A DNA stretch of 64,000 bases from Enemella evansiae. GTDB taxonomy: Bacteria > Pseudomonadota > Alphaproteobacteria > Rhodobacterales > Rhodobacteraceae. Each line of letters opens with the position of its first letter. The stretch's first letter is position 1. Below the pieces are notes generated by a model. It ran no database searches. It saw nothing but the letters and a program-made list of their open reading frames with translations, and was not told where the DNA came from. Positions 27,717 through 34,620 of the stretch are shown piece after piece. The position numbers were made by a program, and so were the translations under genes. The DNA lies in contig JAFKDC010000012.1 in the NCBI GenBank assembly GCA_017255395.1, positions 1 through 64,000 on the forward strand, read 5' to 3'.

Positions 27717-28655
27717 ATGGATACTACCGAAGCGGCCAGCTTTGGCGACATCATGGGGGCCTTGGGGCAGGGGATCGTCTGGGTCCTCCAGAACCTCGCC
27801 CTGGCATTCTACAATTTCGGATACGCGGTGACCCATCCCGCCAGTTGGCTGGACTGGACCGACAAGACCGCGATCATGCGGGTCGTCTATTACGGCGCCT
27901 CGGTCGAGTTCTTCTCCGTCTGCATCATGATCTTCCTGGTGATCTTCGCGATCGGCCTTTGGAAACGCAGGTTCCTCTGGGGCACGGTCGTGGTGCTGGA
28001 AGGCTTTGCCAATACCATCGGGCGCGTCTTCGCCTGGGCGGGCCTTCTGATGGTGCTGCAACAGGTGATCATCGTCTTCCTGCAACGGATCTTCGCCCGG
28101 CCCGACATCGTGCTGGGCTTTGGCATTCCCATGCAGTTCGACATCTCGTGGTGGTCCGAAGAGCTGAAGCTGTACAACGCCATGGTCGTGTGCCTGTGCC
28201 TGACCTATACCTTCGTGCAGCGCGGTCACGTGCGCGTCGACCTTGTCTATGCCGCCGTGTCCTTCCGGACCAAGCGCATGATCGACATGTTCGGGTCGCT
28301 GTTCTTCATGATCCCCATGGCGGTCGTGATCTGGATGTATTCGTGGTACTTCATGTGGCGCTCGCTGATCGTGCCGCCGGTGGCGCCCACCGACGCGCTC
28401 GACCGGCTGGAGATGAAGGCCCGCGCGCTGCGCTGGAACGTCGAGACCGTGGGCTTCTCGGCCAACGGCTTCACCGGGTATTTCCTGTTCAAGATGCTCA
28501 TGGTCATCATGGTCGGCCTGATCTTCGTGCAGGCCTGGGCCTTCTTCTACCGCTCGTATCTCGAGTTCGTCGAAGGCCCCGAGGCAGAGGGCAAGCTGCT
28601 GGACCTGGATCAGGTCGAAACGGGCGAAGAGCCCTACGACCACGCAGAATTCTGA
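27717..28655 (+). CDS. dctQ: TRAP transporter small membrane subunit DctQ
   Basis: A 312-residue protein, longer than the common 160-200 residue DctQ and typical of the mannitol/chloroaromatic TRAP subclass. Helices are visible at about 60-85, 95-125, 195-215 and 260-280; TFVQRGHVRVDLVYAAVSFRTKRMID is the DctQ signature. ATG 27717 starts 95 nt after dctP; the stop lies 12 nt before dctM. Confidence 0.9.
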   Translation: MDTTEAASFGDIMGALGQGIVWVLQNLALAFYNFGYAVTHPASWLDWTDKTAIMRVVYYGASVEFFSVCIMIFLVIFAIGLWKRRFLWGTVVVLEGFANTIGRVFAWAGLLMVLQQVIIVFLQRIFARPDIVLGFGIPMQFDISWWSEELKLYNAMVVCLCLTYTFVQRGHVRVDLVYAAVSFRTKRMIDMFGSLFFMIPMAVVIWMYSWYFMWRSLIVPPVAPTDALDRLEMKARALRWNVETVGFSANGFTGYFLFKMLMVIMVGLIFVQAWAFFYRSYLEFVEGPEAEGKLLDLDQVETGEEPYDHAEF

Positions 28656-28667
28656 GGGTAGATCACC

Positions 28668-31025
28668 ATGCTATTCGGACTAGACGGCGTCGAGATCGGC
28701 CTGATCATCGTCTTTCTCACGCTCTTCGCCTCGATCCTGTCGGGCTTTCCGGTGGCCTTTGCCATCGGCGGCGCCGGGGTCATCTCCTTCGGGATCATCG
28801 CCGCGCTCGACAGCGCGGGCTACCTGATTCACCAGGCCATCGACACCAGTTCAGAGGCCTATGCCGCCCTGCGCGCCTCGGGTGTGCCGGACAGCGCGAT
28901 CTCGATCTTCCGCTATCCGGACCTGCCGCGCATGGCGACCGAGTCGATCTTCCCGGCGGGCGACTGGGAAACGGCGCTTTCGCGCAACGTGGGCTTCATC
29001 ACCAACCGCATCAACGAACGTGTCATCGCGGGCCAGTCCATCGAGACGCTGCTGGCGGTGCTGATGTTCGTGCTGATGGGCATCGTGCTGGAACGCTCGA
29101 AGATCGCCAATGACCTTCTGACCACCATGGCACGCGTCTTCGGCCCGCTTCCGGGCGGTCTGGCCGTGTCCATCGTGGTTGTCGGCGCCTTCCTCGCGGC
29201 CTCCACCGGCATCGTCGGCGCGACGGTGGTGACCATGGGACTTCTGGCCCTGCCCACCATGCTGCGCAACAACTACTCGCCGGAACTGGCGACCGGCGTG
29301 ATCGCGGCCTCGGGGACGCTGGGGCAGATCATCCCGCCGTCCATCGTCATCGTCCTTCTGGGCACGCTGGCGGGTGACCTCTATTCCTCGGCGCAGGAAA
29401 CCCGCGCGGCCGAGGCCGGTTGCAGCGATGCGCTGACCTTTCTGGGAGAGCCCGCGGTGGTTTCCGTGGGCACGCTGTTCCAGGCGGCGCTGGTGCCGGG
29501 CATCCTGCTGGCGGGGCTTTATGCGGCCTATGCCTTTGGTTACGCGATGCTCAACCCGTCCAAGGCGCCCGCCGTGGAAATGGGCGCGGCAAACGGTGAG
29601 CCGATCACCCGCGGCGAAGCCTTCACCTGGTTTCTGGGCGTGCCGGTGCTGCTGATCGTCGGCACCATGATCCTGAGCCAGATGAACGTCGTCGGCAGCC
29701 AGTCGACGCAGGTCGACAGCTTCTCGGACGCCGGTCAGGTCGCTTCGCTGCGCACCAACGTCGGGGCGGAGTGTCAGGCCTCGATGATCGCGCTGCACGG
29801 GCAAGAGGCCTGGGACGCGGCGGTCGAGGAACAGCGTGTCATCGACGAGGCCGGCGGCGTGCAGGCCAGCGAACGCCTGACGCCCGAACAGATGGAGGCC
29901 GCCCGCACCAGCCTGATCGCCAATGCCGCGCCCATCGGCACCGGCATCGCGATCCTCGCTGTCATGGCGGGGCTGGTGCTGGCCATGGCGCGGGGCGTCT
30001 CGCCCTCGGCCGAGCCGCGTCCGCTGCTGATCGGCATGTGGGGTATCCTGCTGGGCCTCGTCGTGGACTGGCTGCTGATCAAGCCCACCACCTCGGCGGG
30101 ATTGACGGTGATCCTGATGCTGCTGCCATGGGCGATCACGCTTTACGGCTGCGCCATCGCGATGAAACGCCTTGCGCGCAACGAACTGTTGCGCGTAGTC
30201 TTCCCGCCGCTGGTGCTGATCGTCGCCGTTCTGGGGTCGATCCTTGGTGGCATCACCAACCCGACGCCCGCCGCGGCGCTGGGCGCGGCCGGTGCCATCA
30301 TGCTGGCCGCCTACCGCAAGCTGGGGGACGAGAACCGCTCTCCGCGGATCATCCTGCTGTCGACGCTGGCGGTGATCGTGATGATCCTGATCGGCATCAA
30401 CTTCGATCTGCGCATCAACACGGATTCCGTATCGGTCGAAAGCTGGATCGCCTTCGTCTTTGCCTATGCGGCCTATCTCTATGCGCTTTTCGGGCTGTTG
30501 TTCTCGTGCTGGGTGCTGTTCCGCTCGGGCGTGCTGACCCCGGCGGTGCGGGAGACGGCGAAGGTGACCTCGATGGTCTTCACCATCCTGATCGCCTCGC
30601 AACTGCTGAACCTCGTGGTGATCTCCTTCGGCGGCGAACACTACATCCAGCAGTTCCTGAAAAGCTTCGACGACGTGCGGACGGTCTTCCTGATCGTGAT
30701 GCTGGTGCTTTTCGTGCTGGGCTTCGTGCTCGACTTCCTCGAGATCATCTACATCGTCGTGCCCATCGTCGGGCCGGTGATCTACGGCGCCCATTTCGAT
30801 CCGAAGTGGGTGACCATCATGATCGCGGTGAACTTGCAGACCTCCTTCCTGACGCCGCCCTTCGGCTTTGCGCTGTTCTACCTGCGCGGCGTGGCCCCCA
30901 AGGAGGTCACGACCGGGCACATTTACCGCGGCGTGATCCCCTTCGTGCTGATCCAGGTGGTCGGGCTGGCGCTGCTGGCGAGCTTCCCGAGCATCGTGAC
31001 CTTTGTGCCGGCCCTGCTGAACTGA
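28668..31025 (+). CDS. dctM: TRAP transporter large permease subunit DctM, extended form
   Basis: A 785-residue sodium-coupled permease. It starts with the usual LIIVFLTLFASILSGFPVAFAIGG and contains GGLAVSIVVVGAFLAASTGIVGATVVTMGLLALP and PPSIVIVLLGTLAGD. It exceeds the common 430 residues because of extra helices and a hydrophilic insert at about 345-430 (around QASMIALHGQEAWDAAVEEQ). The C-terminal half carries FVLGFVLDFLEIIYIVVPI and FLTPPFGFALFYLRGVAP. Long DctM forms occur in the TakP/mannitol-chloroaromatic subclass. Last gene of the operon; a terminator follows. Confidence 0.93.
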   Translation: MLFGLDGVEIGLIIVFLTLFASILSGFPVAFAIGGAGVISFGIIAALDSAGYLIHQAIDTSSEAYAALRASGVPDSAISIFRYPDLPRMATESIFPAGDWETALSRNVGFITNRINERVIAGQSIETLLAVLMFVLMGIVLERSKIANDLLTTMARVFGPLPGGLAVSIVVVGAFLAASTGIVGATVVTMGLLALPTMLRNNYSPELATGVIAASGTLGQIIPPSIVIVLLGTLAGDLYSSAQETRAAEAGCSDALTFLGEPAVVSVGTLFQAALVPGILLAGLYAAYAFGYAMLNPSKAPAVEMGAANGEPITRGEAFTWFLGVPVLLIVGTMILSQMNVVGSQSTQVDSFSDAGQVASLRTNVGAECQASMIALHGQEAWDAAVEEQRVIDEAGGVQASERLTPEQMEAARTSLIANAAPIGTGIAILAVMAGLVLAMARGVSPSAEPRPLLIGMWGILLGLVVDWLLIKPTTSAGLTVILMLLPWAITLYGCAIAMKRLARNELLRVVFPPLVLIVAVLGSILGGITNPTPAAALGAAGAIMLAAYRKLGDENRSPRIILLSTLAVIVMILIGINFDLRINTDSVSVESWIAFVFAYAAYLYALFGLLFSCWVLFRSGVLTPAVRETAKVTSMVFTILIASQLLNLVVISFGGEHYIQQFLKSFDDVRTVFLIVMLVLFVLGFVLDFLEIIYIVVPIVGPVIYGAHFDPKWVTIMIAVNLQTSFLTPPFGFALFYLRGVAPKEVTTGHIYRGVIPFVLIQVVGLALLASFPSIVTFVPALLN

Positions 31026-31051
31026 GGCAGGCCAGCCATTGAATGCGAGGA

Positions 31052-31081
31052 CGCGCGCCGGAGAGATCCGGCGCGCGTTTC
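31052..31081 (+). terminator. Terminator-like stem-loop after dctM
   Basis: An 11-bp perfect stem CGCGCGCCGGA/TCCGGCGCGCG with a GAGA loop, followed by only three T. It lies 27 nt after the dctM stop. The rest of the gap to 31314 holds nothing recognisable. Confidence 0.75.
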
Positions 31082-31314
31082 GCGCTTCAGCGAGGGGGCA
31101 GGGGCGGGAACGCAGTCGTTCAGCCTCGCCGACGGGCAGCGGCGCGGAAGGGCGGTTCTCCGGGAACCATGCAGGAAGGAAGGCCGAAGGGGCTGCATGG
31201 CCGCCGGGTTCGCGGCCCGGCCCATCACCAACAGCCCCGGGCAGGGTATCGCCTGCTTGCGCGGGGACCGCTGCGGCAGGGCTGACGTCTGTTCGGCAGG
31301 GCTGGGACGGGCGG

Positions 31315-32127
31315 TCAGCCGTGGCCGTCGGGAAAGGTGATATTGGCCACCTGTTCGGCAATCGGGTCCGTCGAAAGCGGGTGCGTTCCGGTCGAGAAGG
31401 CCTCGGGGTTCCGCAGGCTTTCCCAGGCGCCCTTGCGGTAGATTTCCAGCCCCGAGAACTGCGCCTTGTAGCCCATCTTGTCGCTGCCCGGCACCCAGTA
31501 GCCAAGGTAGACATAGGGCAGACCGGCCTCGCGCGCGATCTGCACGTGGTCGAGGATCATCCATGTCCCAAGCGACCGCGAGGCGAGCTCGGGCTCGTAG
31601 AAGGAATAGACCATCGACAGCCCGTCATCGAGCATGTCGGTCAGGCAAACCGCGATCAGGTCGTCGCTTTCGCGGTCGAGGTATTCGATGACCCGGCTGC
31701 GGATCGGGGTTTCCTCGATCATGGCCGCGAATTCGAAGACATCCATATCCGCCATGCCGCCGTCCGCGTGGCGCTTGTCGAGGTAGCGGCGGAACAGGCT
31801 GTATTGTTCCTCGGTGGCCCATGGGCTGGTGGCGCGCCGCTCGAACCGGGCGTTGCGCTTCATGGCGCGGCGCTGCGAGCGTGTGGGTTCGAACCGCGAC
31901 ACGTCGATCCGGGCGGACAGGCAGGCGGCGCAATCGGCGCAGGAGGGTCGGTAAAGCACGTTCTGCGACCGGCGGAACCCCTGCTTGGAGAGCGAGTCGT
32001 TCAGCCTCTGCGCGCCGTCGCCCTGCAGGGCGGTGAACAGCTTCCGTTCCATCCGGCCCTCGAGGTAGGGGCAGGGCTGTGGGGCCGTCACGTAGAACTG
32101 CGGGGCAAGGGGCAGCGAATGGCGCAT
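31315..32127 (-). CDS. bpt: Aspartate/glutamate leucyltransferase (Bpt/Ate family)
   Basis: A 270-residue aminoacyl-tRNA protein transferase of the bacterial N-end rule. It has the Cys-rich N-terminal segment [35 protein letters not shown] and the GNAT-like C-terminal part ([37 protein letters not shown]). It adds Leu (or Arg, in ATE forms) from tRNA to proteins with N-terminal Asp/Glu, marking them for ClpS/ClpAP. Single gene on the minus strand. Confidence 0.93.
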   Translation of the reverse strand: MRHSLPLAPQFYVTAPQPCPYLEGRMERKLFTALQGDGAQRLNDSLSKQGFRRSQNVLYRPSCADCAACLSARIDVSRFEPTRSQRRAMKRNARFERRATSPWATEEQYSLFRRYLDKRHADGGMADMDVFEFAAMIEETPIRSRVIEYLDRESDDLIAVCLTDMLDDGLSMVYSFYEPELASRSLGTWMILDHVQIAREAGLPYVYLGYWVPGSDKMGYKAQFSGLEIYRKGAWESLRNPEAFSTGTHPLSTDPIAEQVANITFPDGHG

Positions 32128-32160
32128 GGGGGAGGGTACTCACGGGCGATTTAACGAAAA

Positions 32161-32175
32161 GGTAACAACGTTACC
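32161..32175. promoter_or_regulatory. Perfect 15-bp inverted repeat upstream of bpt
   Basis: GGTAACAACGTTACC has 6-bp arms around a 3-nt centre, 34 nt before the bpt start, a position fit for an operator. The regulator is unknown. Confidence 0.4.
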
Positions 32176-32203
32176 GTGACCCGCCAAGCCCTCGAATCAT
32201 GAC

Positions 32204-32226
32204 ACCGGCGCCTGGGCGCCGGTTTT
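32204..32226. terminator. Stem-loop between the RDD gene and bpt
   Basis: ACCGGCGCC pairs with GGCGCCGGT around a very short loop. The TTTT follows on the plus strand although both neighbours are on the minus strand, so its role as terminator of the RDD transcript is uncertain. Confidence 0.45.
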
Positions 32227-32262
32227 CATGGGTTTTGGTAAAGGCTGCCTTGTGTCAGGCGG

Positions 32263-32715
32263 TCAGGAGGTCGACCGGCGGTTGAGCATCACGGTGCCCA
32301 GCACCATGTCCGTCAGGCCCTGGCCGCGCTCTGACAGGGCCATGAAGCCCATGGAGACGACCTGCACGATGAAGACAGACATCGAGAGGTAATAGCCCAG
32401 CACATGCAGGGCGGCCTGTCCGCCGTCCAGCTTCTGGCCCCATGCGTCGCGCAGCTCGATCGACATCAGGCGCATGCCCCATGTGGCAGAGCCCCGCGAG
32501 AGCGTCAGCCAGCGATACAGGAACCCCACGGCGAGGACGATCATCGGCATGACAAAGACACCGACGATCGAGATCAGCGTGATGAAAGTGCCGATGGTCC
32601 AGACGACCGAGACGTCGATGACCCATGCGACGGCGCGCTTGACGGTTACGCCCGAGTAGAAATCCGCCTGCCGGTCGGGGCAGGGCAGGTGGTCGATAGT
32701 GGGGTCGCTGAACAT
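32263..32715 (-). CDS. RDD family membrane protein
   Basis: A 150-residue protein with the RDD pattern: VKRAVAWVIDVSVVWTIGTFITL (Arg/Asp in helix 1), LTLSRGSATWGMRLMSIELRDAWG between helices and GQGLTDMVLGTVMLNRR at the end. Three membrane helices are visible. Function of RDD proteins is diverse; some exchange ions. CAT at 32713-32715 gives the start MFSDPTIDHLPCPD. Confidence 0.85.
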   Translation of the reverse strand: MFSDPTIDHLPCPDRQADFYSGVTVKRAVAWVIDVSVVWTIGTFITLISIVGVFVMPMIVLAVGFLYRWLTLSRGSATWGMRLMSIELRDAWGQKLDGGQAALHVLGYYLSMSVFIVQVVSMGFMALSERGQGLTDMVLGTVMLNRRSTS

Positions 32716-32864
32716 GCGTCGGGTCCTTCGGGTTCGCGGCAATCGGTTTGGCGGTGAATGGCGGGATTTTAGCATCCCGGAGCCTGTCCGGGAAAGCCCC
32801 GGCCCAGGCGCCGACGGGCGCACGGGCAGGGGAGCGCCGCCCCGAGGGGCGGCGGCAGCGGGCG

Positions 32865-33293
32865 TCAGGCCCCGGCGGGTTCCGAGACGTCCTTCATCCG
32901 CTTTTCGCGGTCGTCCATGAACTGGTCGAACTCGGCCTTGTCCTTGGCTTCGCGCAGGCGCTTGAGGAAGTCCTCGAAGGCGCCCTGTTCTTCCTCCAGG
33001 CGGCGCAGGGTTTCGGCCTTGTAGGCGTCGAAGGCCATGTTGCCCGAGGGTTTCATCGCCGCCCAGGCGGCATGGGTGTTTTGGCGCGTGTGGCTGCGGC
33101 AGGATTTTCCGAACATGCGTTTGCTCCAGATCATGTAGGCCAGAAGGCCAAGGCCGATTGGCCAGAAGAGGATGAACCCGAGGACCGTGGCCGCGATCCA
33201 GGCACCTTTGCCCTTGTGGTCCAGCCAAGCCTCGGCCCGGGTCAGCCAGCCGGCATTGGCGGGCAGGTGGGACGTGTAAGCGGCGGTGGTCAT
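32865..33293 (-). CDS. DUF2852 family membrane protein
   Basis: A 142-residue protein with one or two membrane helices (GKGAWIAATVLGFILFWPIGLGLLAYMIW, about 29-58) and a charged coiled-coil C-terminal half (ETLRRLEEEQGAFEDFLKRL, then KAEFDQFMDDREKRM). This is the DUF2852 layout known in alphaproteobacteria. Function unknown. Two operator-like repeats lie just upstream (33318 and 33377), so it may be under a dedicated regulator. Confidence 0.87.
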   Translation of the reverse strand: MTTAAYTSHLPANAGWLTRAEAWLDHKGKGAWIAATVLGFILFWPIGLGLLAYMIWSKRMFGKSCRSHTRQNTHAAWAAMKPSGNMAFDAYKAETLRRLEEEQGAFEDFLKRLREAKDKAEFDQFMDDREKRMKDVSEPAGA

Positions 33294-33317
33294 GTCTCTC
33301 TCTCCGTTGAGGTTGGT

Positions 33318-33336
33318 ATGTGAATGCTTTTCACAT
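33318..33336. promoter_or_regulatory. Operator-like palindrome 1 upstream of the DUF2852 gene
   Basis: ATGTGAATGCTTTTCACAT has perfect 7-bp arms around a 5-nt centre, 25 nt before the start codon at 33293. A near-identical site follows 59 nt away. Confidence 0.6.
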
Positions 33337-33376
33337 TACGGGAGATCGGGATTGCCCGAGGGTCTTTCAAGGGTTC

Positions 33377-33395
33377 ATGTGAACGTTTTTTACAT
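33377..33395. promoter_or_regulatory. Operator-like palindrome 2 upstream of the DUF2852 gene
   Basis: ATGTGAACGTTTTTTACAT matches the first site in 16 of 19 positions; its arms pair at 6 of 7 bases. Same-phase duplication suggests a pair of binding sites for one regulator. Confidence 0.55.
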
Positions 33396-33500
33396 TTTCC
33401 GGAAACATCGTTTTTTTGTAGATACTTGCGCGATGATCGGCGTCTGGAATTTTGAGTATTTTAACAGAGAAGAAGCAGGGGGTGCTCCGGCTCTTCTCCC

Positions 33501-33968
33501 TTACTCGGTGAAATCTGCCGGTTCGGCACCGGTCAGGGCGGGCAGCGCCTTGGGATCCAGCGGGAAGACGTGGCGCGGTGTGCCAGCGGCGGCCCAGATG
33601 GCGTCGAAGTCCAAGAGCCGCGGATCGAGCCACGCGCGGATCGGGTTCAGGTGGCCGACCGGAGAGACCCCGCCGATGGCAAAGCCGGTCTGCGCGCGGA
33701 TCAGGGCGGCGTCGGCCTTGCCCAGCGGCTCGCCCGCGAGCGCCGTGGCCTTGTCGGCGCAGACCCTGTTGCCGCCCGCGGTCAGGAACAGCACCGCGTC
33801 GCCGGTGTGCTCGGCGCGGAAGATGATCGACTTGGCGATCTGGTCGAGGTGACAGCCGACGCTGTCGGCGGCCTCCTGCGCGGTGCGGGCCTGGCCGACT
33901 TCGCGGATCTCGGCGGGCAGGCTGGCGGCTTCGAGGGCGGCGCGCACGCGCTTGAGGCTTTTGGACAT
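33501..33968 (-). CDS. YbaK/EbsC-type aminoacyl-tRNA deacylase
   Basis: A 155-residue single-domain editing protein that hydrolyses mischarged tRNA, typically Cys- or Ala-tRNA-Pro. Family features are AKSIIFRAEHTGDAVLFLTAGGNRV with the substrate-binding Lys, and IGGVSPVGH with the GxxxPxGH loop. CAT at 33966-33968 gives MSKSLKRVRAALEA. The stop of the flavoprotein gene upstream (33979) is 10 nt away, so both are probably co-transcribed. Confidence 0.9.
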   Translation of the reverse strand: MSKSLKRVRAALEAASLPAEIREVGQARTAQEAADSVGCHLDQIAKSIIFRAEHTGDAVLFLTAGGNRVCADKATALAGEPLGKADAALIRAQTGFAIGGVSPVGHLNPIRAWLDPRLLDFDAIWAAAGTPRHVFPLDPKALPALTGAEPADFTE

Positions 33969-33978
33969 CGGGTCTTTC

Positions 33979-34557
33979 CTAGCTGAAGTGACGGGTGAGG
34001 CGCCTTGAAAGGCGGCTTTCGAACCCTGCGATGCGGGGTTCGGTCGCGGTTTCGGCCCTGTGGAGCGCGGCCATGGCAAAGCGGGCGCGTGGGGCGACGG
34101 GGCGGATCACGCCCCATTTCAGCGCCTTGTGCACCGGCTGGCGGGCAATGACGCGGTCGTACCACCAGGGCGCGCCCAGCGTGGTGATCGCCATGACGCG
34201 GGTCAGGTTGGTCAGGCGCGGTACCATGGCGCCGCCCCCGGGCGCGTGGTCATAGGCCACGCCGGGCAGAAAGCTGCGGTCGATCCAGCCTTTGAGGATC
34301 GCAGGCAGGCCGAACCACCACGTCGGGAAGACCAGCACGAGGCCCTCGACCCCGGCCAGCCCGGCGCGATCCTCGAACGGCGCACCGTAATAGCGCGCGC
34401 GCTCGCTGGAGGTCAGCGCTGGCGCGAAGCCCTCGGCATAGAGGTCCGTCACGGCGAGGTCGTGGCCCATCGCCCTCAGTTGCGCGCCGACATGGCCTGC
34501 GAGGCGGGCGTTCAGGCTGTCTTGCAGCGGGTGCGCAAGGATCAGGCGGATCTTCAT
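33979..34557 (-). CDS. NAD(P)H dehydrogenase (quinone)-like flavoprotein
   Basis: A 192-residue flavodoxin-fold protein of the NQO/MdaB family. It begins MKIRLILAHPLQDSLNARL (flavin phosphate loop region) and contains GLVLVFPTWWFGLPAILKGWIDRSFLPGVAY, the classical active-site segment. It would carry out two-electron reduction of quinones or similar compounds. Divergent from glnE across 63 nt. Confidence 0.9.
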   Translation of the reverse strand: MKIRLILAHPLQDSLNARLAGHVGAQLRAMGHDLAVTDLYAEGFAPALTSSERARYYGAPFEDRAGLAGVEGLVLVFPTWWFGLPAILKGWIDRSFLPGVAYDHAPGGGAMVPRLTNLTRVMAITTLGAPWWYDRVIARQPVHKALKWGVIRPVAPRARFAMAALHRAETATEPRIAGFESRLSRRLTRHFS

Positions 34558-34620
34558 GCCGCTTTGTGGCAGAGCCATGCGGGCTTGCCAAGCGGGCGGC
34601 CGCGTGGCCATCTGCGCGCC

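Noticed and set aside
31026-31314. A possible RNA gene in the GC-rich gap between dctM and bpt
   Set aside because: Only the terminator-like stem is clear; other pairings are short and expected at this GC content.
28851-31514. An 887-codon frame antisense to dctM
   Set aside because: Rich in His, Asp and Arg, no conserved motif, opposite a complete permease gene.
32204-32226. A plus-strand terminator between two minus-strand genes, hinting at a hidden plus-strand RNA
   Set aside because: No promoter or transcript candidate is visible upstream on the plus strand within bpt; kept only as a stem-loop.
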